A stretch of 64,000 nt of DNA from Streptomyces lonarensis (lineage in GTDB: Bacteria > Actinomycetota > Actinomycetes > Streptomycetales > Streptomycetaceae), in the NCBI RefSeq assembly GCF_012033735.1, contig NZ_JAAVJD010000004.1, positions 1 through 64,000 on the forward strand. Direction: 5' to 3'. The notes under the pieces were generated by a model. That model was given only the letters and a program-made list of their open reading frames with translations. It had not been told where the DNA came from and searched no databases. Positions 57,841 to 64,000 of the stretch are shown piece after piece. The position numbers and the translations under genes were made by a program. Positions within the stretch are counted from its first letter, which is position 1; the number at the start of each line of letters is the position of its first letter.

Positions 57841-58122
57841 GTGGCGCGAGCGAAGATCCGAGTCGAGTCGTCCTTCGGCGGGATCGGGCAGCTGGCCCGC
57901 GGTGGCCGGCTCCAGGGCGAGATGGAGCGTCGCGCCGCCCGCGTGCGGGACGCCGCCCGGTCGGCCGCCCCCGAGATGCAGGAGGGCGAGATCCGGGTGG
58001 AGTCCCGCGGCAGCCCGGCCCCCCGGCGGGCCCGAGCTGTCGTCACCGCCACCCACGCCGGCGTGCTGCACGCGGAGGCGAAGTACGCGTTCCTGCGCCG
58101 GTCGATGGACGCGGCCGGATGA
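57841..58122 (+). CDS. Neck/tail-completion protein (gp10-like)
   Basis: A 93-residue protein from GTG 57841. GEMERRAARVRDAARSAAPEMQEGEIRVESRGSPAPRRARAVV followed by AGVLHAEAKYAFLRRSMDAAG resembles the HK97 gp10-type neck protein, shortened. It overlaps the next gene by 4 nt. Confidence 0.75.
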   Translation: MARAKIRVESSFGGIGQLARGGRLQGEMERRAARVRDAARSAAPEMQEGEIRVESRGSPAPRRARAVVTATHAGVLHAEAKYAFLRRSMDAAG

Positions 58123-58511
58123 GCGGCCCCCCGCACCGGTTCCCCGACGCAGCGCTGCTGGCGACGGGGTACCTCCGTCCGCTCCTCCCCGGGGTGCATG
58201 TGGGCACGGCGGTGCCGCGTCCGCGGCTGCCGGAGATGGTGCTGCTGCGGCGAATCGGCGGCACCCAGCGCAACGCCGGGGTCGACGACGCGCGGATCGA
58301 TATCCAGGTGTGGGCACCAACGGACGACCGCGCGACCGAGCTCGCCGAGGACACCCGCGCACACCTCGCCGCCATCGGCCAGCACCGACCCGAGGTGCGG
58401 CAGGTCGACACCAGCACCGGGCCGACGCTCATCCCCGACGCGCCCGCGGACGTACCCCGGGCACTCATGACCATCACCCTGTCGGTCCGCGGAGTCGCGG
58501 TCCCGGCGTAG
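58119..58511 (+). CDS. Tail terminator-like protein
   Basis: A 130-residue protein from ATG 58119. LLPGVHVGTAVPRPRLPEMVLLRRIGG...DDARIDIQVWAPTDDRATELAEDTRAHLAAI resembles tail-terminator/minor-capsid proteins (DUF3168-like), which end the tail tube at the head side. Its position between neck protein and tail tube supports this. Confidence 0.8.
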   Translation: MSGPPHRFPDAALLATGYLRPLLPGVHVGTAVPRPRLPEMVLLRRIGGTQRNAGVDDARIDIQVWAPTDDRATELAEDTRAHLAAIGQHRPEVRQVDTSTGPTLIPDAPADVPRALMTITLSVRGVAVPA

Positions 58512-58526
58512 AGAGGAGACGCCGCG

Positions 58527-59216
58527 ATGGCGAAGAACAGCGACAACGCCAGGGCCTGGTACGGGCACGACTCCGGGCTGTGGGTGACGCTCCCCGGGCA
58601 GCCGGTGGCCGCCGAGCCGGTCCCGATGTACGACGAGAACGGCGCCTTCCAGGCGCCGGGAGACGCCTGGTACGAGTTGGGGTGGCTCTCCGAGGACGGA
58701 CCCACGCAGGGCCGGAACCGAACCACCGAGCGGTACAGGGCTTGGCAGGGCAACAGCATCGTCCGCACGGCGGTCACCGAAGACGACCACACCGTCAGCA
58801 TCCAGGCGCTGGAGGGCAACTGGGTGGTACAGCAGCTCCGATACCCCAACTCTCCCATCACGACCACCGGTGACCTGACGAAGACCATCGTCACCGGTCA
58901 GTCCGGCGAGGACGTCCGATCGGGCGTCCTGGACCTGGCGGACGGGTCCGTGTGGAAGCGGATCTTCTTCCCCCGGTTGGTGGTCGACGAGCTCGGAGAT
59001 GTCGCCCACTCGGTCGGCGACCTGACCTTCTACGAGATGACGCTGCTGGCGATGCCGCACGTCATGACCGTGGACGACTTCACCGGGCCGGTGAGCCTGG
59101 TGGAGGTCACCAACGCCGCGGGGATGCGCATCCCCGCGCCCGGCGAGGCCATGTCGATCATGGCGAAGGCCGCCGCGGGGAAGCGCCCGACGGCCGACCG
59201 GCCGACCGCGGCCTGA
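58527..59216 (+). CDS. Major tail tube protein
   Basis: A 229-residue protein from ATG 58527 (GAGAGGAG upstream). WYELGWLSEDGPTQGRNRTTERYRAWQGNSIVRTAVTEDDHTVSIQALEGN is the core of actinophage major tail proteins. The C-terminus is disordered (AAAGKRPTADRPTAA). It forms the hexameric rings of the tail tube. A strong terminator follows. Confidence 0.9.
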   Translation: MAKNSDNARAWYGHDSGLWVTLPGQPVAAEPVPMYDENGAFQAPGDAWYELGWLSEDGPTQGRNRTTERYRAWQGNSIVRTAVTEDDHTVSIQALEGNWVVQQLRYPNSPITTTGDLTKTIVTGQSGEDVRSGVLDLADGSVWKRIFFPRLVVDELGDVAHSVGDLTFYEMTLLAMPHVMTVDDFTGPVSLVEVTNAAGMRIPAPGEAMSIMAKAAAGKRPTADRPTAA

Positions 59217-59233
59217 GCCGCCGGCCCACAGAC

Positions 59234-59269
59234 AGGGGCGCCCCGCCATGCGCGGTCCGGGGCGCCCCT
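59234..59269 (+). terminator. Terminator after the tail tube gene
   Basis: AGGGGCGCCCCG (59234-59245) and CGGGGCGCCCCT (59258-59269) form a 12-bp stem with a 12-nt loop. It would lower expression of the downstream chaperones relative to the tail tube, a common siphovirus device. Confidence 0.75.
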
Positions 59270-59298
59270 TCCCATGCCCAGACCGCGCAAGGAGCGGC

Positions 59299-59778
59299 AT
59301 GCGCCTACATAACGACGGCCACGCCATCAGCGAGGAGTGCTTCGACGCGGACCACGCCACGTGCTACTGGCCCACTAGCCCGCGCTTCAAGATCCACTGC
59401 TCGTGCGACTGCCACGACGACGCACGAGCGCACTGCACCGAGGAGAGACCGCGCATGTCCCAGAAGACCAGCTACGACCTTGCCGACCTGCGGCGTCGAG
59501 CCGCTCAGCGGAAGGGCGGCGACACCCTGTCCATCACCGTGGGCGGGCGCTCCTACTCCATGCCGATGCCGGGCTTCTGGCCGGACCACCTGAAGGAGGC
59601 CCTGCGACGCGTCGCCGACACCGGCGACGTCGTCTTCGCGCAGACGCTCCTCGGCAAGGAGGAGTACGCCAAGTTCGTCGAGGCCGGCGGTCGGGCCGAC
59701 GATCTGATGCTCCTGATCCAGGAGCACAGGGAGGACCAGGGAGCCGACCTGGGGGAATCTTCGCCCTCGCCGAACTGA
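59299..59778 (+). CDS. Tail assembly chaperone, long form with Cys/His-rich N-terminus
   Basis: A 159-residue frame from ATG 59299, which has AAGGAG at ideal spacing. The first 52 residues (MRLHNDGHAISEECFDADHATC..., IHCSCDCHDDARAHC) are rich in Cys and His and may bind metal. The remaining 107 residues are the chaperone G protein, which has its own ATG at 59455 after GAGGAGAG. So either two products share an end, or the Cys-rich segment is an N-terminal fusion. Confidence 0.6.
   Translation: MRLHNDGHAISEECFDADHATCYWPTSPRFKIHCSCDCHDDARAHCTEERPRMSQKTSYDLADLRRRAAQRKGGDTLSITVGGRSYSMPMPGFWPDHLKEALRRVADTGDVVFAQTLLGKEEYAKFVEAGGRADDLMLLIQEHREDQGADLGESSPSPN
59455..59778 (+). CDS. Tail assembly chaperone G
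   Basis: A 107-residue protein (MSQKTSYDLADLRRRAAQRK...MPGFWPDHLKEALRRVADTGDVVFAQTLLGKEEYAKFVEAGG) from ATG 59455. It lies between tail tube and tape measure, the fixed place of gpG-type chaperones that coat the tape measure before tail assembly. Near its 3' end CTG GGG GAA is a -1 slip site leading into the T frame. Confidence 0.88.
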   Translation: MSQKTSYDLADLRRRAAQRKGGDTLSITVGGRSYSMPMPGFWPDHLKEALRRVADTGDVVFAQTLLGKEEYAKFVEAGGRADDLMLLIQEHREDQGADLGESSPSPN

Positions 59779-60164
59779 TCGAGGAGTACGGCGGGGAGAT
59801 CGAGCACGACCTCCTCCTGATGGGGCTGGACCTGGACGACATCGGGTCGCCCCGCCTGACGTGGGGCCGCCTGTGGCGGCTGATCCACGTCATGCCCCGG
59901 ACGTCCCGGTCGGCCTACGCCTGGGCGAAGACGGCCGAGGGCGGGGCCTGGCCGATCGACATCGAGCTGCTCGCCGGGTCGGTCGACGCACTGAGCGTCG
60001 CGAACTGGCAGCGCAGCAAGAAGGCCAGCCAGGCGAGTTCCGCGCCGAAGCCGATCAAACGCCCCAGTAAGACCGAGGCCCTCCGGGGCGGGGCGCGAGA
60101 CGAGCTGGAGGCCCGTGGGCGGCGGCTGCTGGAGCGGCAGCGGTCACGGCCCGTCGGCGTGTAG
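59754..60164 (+). CDS. Tail assembly chaperone T domain, reached by -1 frameshift
   Basis: The frame after the slip encodes GIFALAELIEEYGGEIEHDLLLMGLDLDDIGSPRLTWGRLWRLIHVMP...YAWAKTAEGGAWPIDIELLAGSVDALSVANWQRSKKASQ, the conserved second chaperone domain (IEHDLLLMGL... is typical). It lacks a plausible start. Slipping on GGGGGAA (59751-59757) joins it to G as a G-T fusion of about 237 residues from ATG 59455, as in lambda gpG-T and most siphoviruses. Confidence 0.88.
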   Translation, partial: GIFALAELIEEYGGEIEHDLLLMGLDLDDIGSPRLTWGRLWRLIHVMPRTSRSAYAWAKTAEGGAWPIDIELLAGSVDALSVANWQRSKKASQASSAPKPIKRPSKTEALRGGARDELEARGRRLLERQRSRPVGV

Positions 60165-60178
60165 GAGAGGAGGGGGCG

Positions 60179-62485
60179 ATGGCGACCGGACCGCAGGTAG
60201 GAACGGCCTGGGTGGCCATCGTCCCCTCCTTCTCCGGCTTCGCGAGCAGCATCGAATCGGAGCTGTCCCGGGCAGCGGCAACCGCGGCGCGGGCAGCGGC
60301 GGCGGAGGCGGCGAAAGAGTTCCAGGAGGAGTTCGAGCGCACTTCGTCCTCCAGCCCGCCAGAGCCCAAGTGGGACATGGGCGGCGTCGGCATGGCGGCC
60401 GGCGCGGTCGCGGCCGGCGGGCTCGCTCTCGGGATGCAGGCCGCGATGGACATCTCCGGGGCAACCAGCCAGATCACGGCCCAGCTTGGGCTGACCGAGG
60501 CAGAGGCCGCCCGGGTCGGCGACGCTGCGGGCGATCTCTTCACCTCTGGGTGGGGCGAGTCGATGGGTGATGCGACGCAGGCCGTCGGTGCCGTCATCAC
60601 GAGCATCGGCGACCTCGGGGACTTCACCGACGCCGAGCTGAGCAGCATGACCAAGTCGGCCATGGGCCTTGCCGACGCCTTCGAGCTGGACGTGATGGAG
60701 TCGACCCACGCGGTGGGGCAGCTCATCAAGACCGGCCTGGTCAGCGACGCGGAGCAGGGCTTCGACCTCATCGCCGCGACGATGCAGCAGATCCCGGCAG
60801 GGCTCCGGGATGACGTGCTGCCGACGATCGCGGAGTACGGCACGCAGTTCAGGAACTTGGGCCTGACCGGCGAGCAGGCCATGGCGCTGATGTCGCAGGG
60901 CGTGCAGGCCGGTGCTCGCGACGTGGACGTCGTCGCGGACACCCTGAAGGAATTCAGCATCGAGGCGGTAGCCGGGTCCGAGGACATGGCGGAAGCCTGG
61001 GACGAGCTGGGGATCAGCTCCGACGACATGTTCGCGAAGCTCGGTGAAGGCGGCAGTTCGGCCACCGAGGTCCTCGGGATCACCCTGGACGCGCTGAGGG
61101 GCATCGAGGACCCCATCGAGCGCAATGCCATGGCGATCGAGTTCTTCGGGACCAAGGCGGAAGACATGGGTGACGCGCTCTACGCGCTGGACCCGACCAC
61201 GGCAGTCCTGGAGGACATGGCCGGAGCCAGCGCGGAGCTGAACGAGACGCTGGAGGCCGACGCGGGCCGCCAGTTCAGCAACGTCATGCGCGACCTCACG
61301 ACCCAGCTCGGCACGGCGCTACTGCCGGTCATGACGCTGGTGGCAGGGGTCGTCGGCGACAACTCGGAGCTGTTCGTCGGACTGGGCCTCGCGCTGGGCG
61401 TGATCGCCGCGGCGGTGACCGCCGTGTCCTTTGCCACGAAGGCGTGGACCGCCGCGCTGGTCATCGTGAAGCTGGCGACAGCCGCGTGGACCATCGCCCA
61501 GGTCGCGCTGAACTTGGCGCTCTGGGCGAACCCGATCGGCCTGATCATCCTGGCGATCGTCGCCATCATCGCGATCATCGTGGTGGCGATCGTCTACTGG
61601 GACGAGATCGCCGCGGCCATCTCGGCTGCGTGGTCGTGGATCGTCGACGCGACGTCCGCGGCCTGGACGTGGCTGGTCGCAGCGCTGGGGCAGCTCTGGG
61701 CCTGGGTATCGGCGGCTGCGGTCGCTGCCTGGCGGGCGGTGTCCGATGCCGTGTCCGCGGGCTGGCGGTGGATCACCGCCACGGTGTCCGCCGGGTGGCG
61801 ATGGCTGACCAGGACCCTGGGCCAGCTCTGGTCCACCGTGACCGGGGCGGCCGGGGCGGCCTGGCGGTGGGTGTCCTCGCTGATCTCGTCCGCCTGGACG
61901 AGCATCACCGGCGCCGTGTCCCGAGCCGCATCGAGCCTGTCGGGGCTGCTGTCCCGCACCTGGTCGTCGATCCGGTCCAGCGTCTCGTCCGCCTGGACGA
62001 GGGTGCGCACGGCGATCACCGACGCCATCAGTGGAGCGGTGACACGAGTCCGAGGCATGCTGTGGCGCTTCGTCAACATCGGCCGGGACATCATCACCGG
62101 CATGGCCCGAGGGGTCCGCAACGCGGCGAGCTTCGTCGCCGACGCAGCGCGAAACGCCGCGCGGGGCGCCCTGAACGCCGCGAAGTCCTTCCTGGGAATC
62201 GGCTCGCCGTCGAAGCTGTTCGCGGCCGAGGTCGGCCAGTGGATCCCGGCCGGCGTCGAAGTCGGGATCGAGGGCGGCCAGCGGGATCTCACCCGGCGCA
62301 TCGACGCCATGGTGCAGGTGCCTGATGTGCCAGTCGTCCGCGCCACGGTGGCCACCGGGCAGGCCGCGGCGCCGGCGCCGCTGGTGATCCGCGCGGACGG
62401 GACGCGCGCTTCCCGTGCGCTGGTGGAGGTCCTGCGGCACAGCGTCCGCACCGATCTGGGCGGGGACCTGTCCCGCCTGACCTGA
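60179..62485 (+). CDS. Tape measure protein
   Basis: A 768-residue protein that sets tail length. The N-terminus VGTAWVAIVPSFSGFASSIESELSRAAATAA is the actinophage tape-measure start. Helical and hydrophobic regions follow (LALGVIAAAVTAVSF, NPIGLIILAIVAIIAIIVVAIVYW). Around residues 475-600 tryptophans recur in an 11-residue register (AAWTWLVAALGQLW, AAWRAVSDAVSAGWRWITATVSAGWRW). The C-terminus has AAKSFLGIGSPSKLFAAEVGQWIPAGVEVGI, typical of the family. At about 0.15 nm per residue this predicts a tail near 115 nm. Confidence 0.94.
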   Translation: MATGPQVGTAWVAIVPSFSGFASSIESELSRAAATAARAAAAEAAKEFQEEFERTSSSSPPEPKWDMGGVGMAAGAVAAGGLALGMQAAMDISGATSQITAQLGLTEAEAARVGDAAGDLFTSGWGESMGDATQAVGAVITSIGDLGDFTDAELSSMTKSAMGLADAFELDVMESTHAVGQLIKTGLVSDAEQGFDLIAATMQQIPAGLRDDVLPTIAEYGTQFRNLGLTGEQAMALMSQGVQAGARDVDVVADTLKEFSIEAVAGSEDMAEAWDELGISSDDMFAKLGEGGSSATEVLGITLDALRGIEDPIERNAMAIEFFGTKAEDMGDALYALDPTTAVLEDMAGASAELNETLEADAGRQFSNVMRDLTTQLGTALLPVMTLVAGVVGDNSELFVGLGLALGVIAAAVTAVSFATKAWTAALVIVKLATAAWTIAQVALNLALWANPIGLIILAIVAIIAIIVVAIVYWDEIAAAISAAWSWIVDATSAAWTWLVAALGQLWAWVSAAAVAAWRAVSDAVSAGWRWITATVSAGWRWLTRTLGQLWSTVTGAAGAAWRWVSSLISSAWTSITGAVSRAASSLSGLLSRTWSSIRSSVSSAWTRVRTAITDAISGAVTRVRGMLWRFVNIGRDIITGMARGVRNAASFVADAARNAARGALNAAKSFLGIGSPSKLFAAEVGQWIPAGVEVGIEGGQRDLTRRIDAMVQVPDVPVVRATVATGQAAAPAPLVIRADGTRASRALVEVLRHSVRTDLGGDLSRLT

Positions 62486-62496
62486 CAGGAGACCAC

Positions 62497-64000
62497 GTGC
62501 CCGACATTCGGCTGGAGCTGGCGCTGGGGGCCAACCCCGACTCGGAGCCGTCCACCTGGACGTGGACCGATGTGACGCCCCGGGTCGGCGCCCAGGAGGT
62601 GTCCGTCGCGGTCGGACGTCCGGAGGGCGATACCGACCCGACCCCCGCGAGCGCGACCATCACCCTGGACAACCGTGACGGGGCACTCACCCCCGACCAT
62701 GCCGGTTCGCCGTACTACCCGCACGTCCGCCTGGGCACCCCCGCGCGACTGTGGGTGCGGGCCGGGGAGCGGCATCTCCTCGTGCCCAACCGGGTCGGCG
62801 CGCGCGCCCGGGTGGACGACGTGCCCGAGCTGCGGATCACCGGCGACCTGGACGTGCGCGTGGAGGTGGCGCTGGACCGGGTGCCGGCGCAGTGGGCGAC
62901 GCCCGCGCCGGAGACGTACCTGCCGCACGACGCGACCAGCCAAGAGCTGATCGGCAGGTACTACCTTACGGAGACCGGCAGGTCGTGGCGCCTCCTGGTC
63001 GACGAGATCGGCTGCCTGCGCCTTGCGTGGTCGCGCGACGGCACGGCCTCCACCTTCACCGAGGTGGCGAGCACGGACGCGATCCCCTACGGCTCCGGGG
63101 AGCGGTGCGCCCTGCGCGCGACACTGGATGTGGCAGACGGCAGCGGCGGGCACGCCATCAGCTTCTACACCGCCCGCTCAATCTCCGGCCCGTGGCGGCG
63201 CCTTGGTGCGCCGGTGGCTCTGCCGGGGAGCACGCAGATCCACCCCGCCGTCGGGACGCCGCTGGACCTGGGGGACATCGCGCAGCTGGGCTTCGCTCGC
63301 GGGGCGGGCCGCTGGTACCGGGCCCAGGTCCGCGCTGGGATCGACGGCGAGCTGGTGGCGGACGCCGACTTCACGGCGCGTCCGCTCGGCTACCCGACGA
63401 GCTGGGTCGACTCGGTCGGCCGCAGCTGGCTCGCCGGGAACGGCGCGGAAATCGTCGACTGGCAGCGGCGCCTCGCCGGGGAGATCGCCGAGATCGCCCC
63501 GGAATGGCCGCACGGCGATCTCTCCGATCCGGACGCCGGCTACGAGGGCGAGTCAACGGTCACGCTGACCATCGCCGGGGTGCTGCGGCGCCTCGGCGCC
63601 GGACAGCCCCCGCTCCAGTCGACGCTCCGGCGCCGCATCCCGGCTGATCAGCCCGCCGGGTACTGGCCGCTGGAGGACGGGCCGCAGGCCACGCAGGGCG
63701 CCAGCGCGGTGGATGGGGTCAGGTCGATGACGTGGCGTGGGGCGGTCCGTCCCTCGCAGGGCACCCCACCGCCGGGAGCCGCCAGCGTGGTGACCCTGGA
63801 TCAGGGCGCCTCGTGGGCGGCCACGCCCCGGCGGCTGACCCCGGGGCAGTGGCGGATCGAGTTCCTCTACAACTTCGGGTCGACGATGCCGAGCACGACG
63901 GCCTTGCAGGAGGTCGTGGTCGCGCACACGACCGGCACCTGGTCGCGCCTCGCGGTGTACCTCACGTCCGTCTCGATCCAGCTGCGTGGCTGGCGGGCCC
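62497..64000 (+). CDS. Minor tail protein, 5' part (runs off the window)
   Basis: From GTG 62497 the frame stays open to the window end (501 residues seen). The start VPDIRLELALGANPDSEPSTWTWTDVTPRV...VGRPEGDTDPTPASATITLDNRDGALTPDHAGSPYYPHVRLGTPARLWVRAG is the typical N-terminal domain of Streptomyces phage minor tail/tip proteins. Later, ADQPAGYWPLEDGPQATQGASAVDG begins a LamG/concanavalin-like region, possibly for host binding. It directly follows the tape measure, where distal tail and tip proteins lie. It is outside any completed frame because no stop occurs before 64000. Confidence 0.88.
   Translation, partial: MPDIRLELALGANPDSEPSTWTWTDVTPRVGAQEVSVAVGRPEGDTDPTPASATITLDNRDGALTPDHAGSPYYPHVRLGTPARLWVRAGERHLLVPNRVGARARVDDVPELRITGDLDVRVEVALDRVPAQWATPAPETYLPHDATSQELIGRYYLTETGRSWRLLVDEIGCLRLAWSRDGTASTFTEVASTDAIPYGSGERCALRATLDVADGSGGHAISFYTARSISGPWRRLGAPVALPGSTQIHPAVGTPLDLGDIAQLGFARGAGRWYRAQVRAGIDGELVADADFTARPLGYPTSWVDSVGRSWLAGNGAEIVDWQRRLAGEIAEIAPEWPHGDLSDPDAGYEGESTVTLTIAGVLRRLGAGQPPLQSTLRRRIPADQPAGYWPLEDGPQATQGASAVDGVRSMTWRGAVRPSQGTPPPGAASVVTLDQGASWAATPRRLTPGQWRIEFLYNFGSTMPSTTALQEVVVAHTTGTWSRLAVYLTSVSIQLRGWRA

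Overview
The window is high-GC actinomycete DNA, most likely Streptomyces or a close relative. The signs are a conservon operon, third codon positions that are almost all G or C, frequent GTG starts, a WhiB protein, an F420-type flavin-fold protein and an Rpf/LysM/M23 cell-wall enzyme. It splits at a tRNA-Pro(GGG) gene at 19582-19655. To the left is ordinary chromosome. To the right is one side of a large temperate siphovirus prophage that runs off the window end at 64000; its second att site is not in view.

Chromosome, 1-19.7 kb. A conservon operon (end of the sensor kinase, roadblock protein, DUF742 protein, small GTPase, GAF protein) is followed by metG. Next come a PAS-GGDEF-EAL cyclic-di-GMP protein translationally coupled to a SAM methyltransferase, the Rpf/LysM/M23 wall hydrolase, a metallo-beta-lactamase-fold hydrolase, a 3-hydroxyacyl-CoA dehydrogenase, a FhuF-like iron-sulfur protein, a DUF5819/HTTM membrane pair, a flavin monooxygenase, divergent LigD-type polymerase and ligase genes for end joining, and a PPOX-fold protein.

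Prophage left arm, 19.7-22.9 kb. This holds the tyrosine integrase (with an unusual LacI-type helix-turn-helix inserted in its catalytic domain), divergent XRE regulators around an operator region with CGTAGC repeats spaced 11 bp apart, and an excisionase-like protein.

Early region, 22.9-36.7 kb. YqaJ-type exonuclease and RecT form a recombination pair. Many small zinc-ribbon or helix-turn-helix proteins and a WhiB protein follow. The replication gene carries eleven alternating TCAGTGTC sites and a 22-bp palindrome inside its coding sequence, so it probably contains the origin in the manner of lambda O. A DnaB-N/RecA-type helicase, an adenine- or cytosine-N4-type DNA methyltransferase, a PAPS-reductase-like enzyme and a cytosine-5 methyltransferase come next. 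The last overlaps a long ORF in another frame.

Transfer-like module, 36.8-46.8 kb. Regulators flank small membrane proteins, a DUF2637/Spd-like protein and a 717-residue FtsK/TraB-type translocase. Directly after the translocase lies a 200-bp non-coding segment with eleven GGAAC/GTTCC sites spaced in multiples of about 10.5 bp. This looks like the transfer locus (clt) of Streptomyces conjugative elements, placed inside a phage genome.

Late region, 46.9-64 kb. Lysogeny-type cargo (DUF3307 membrane protein, lipoprotein) precedes HNH nuclease, terminase small and large subunits, HK97 portal (with a candidate -1 frameshift into a MuF-like extension), a P-loop/prohead protease fusion, capsid, connectors, tail tube, frameshifted tail chaperones, tape measure and the first part of a minor tail protein. 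The main result is a siphovirus prophage that appears to carry both a complete phage morphogenesis module and a Streptomyces-type double-stranded DNA conjugation module.
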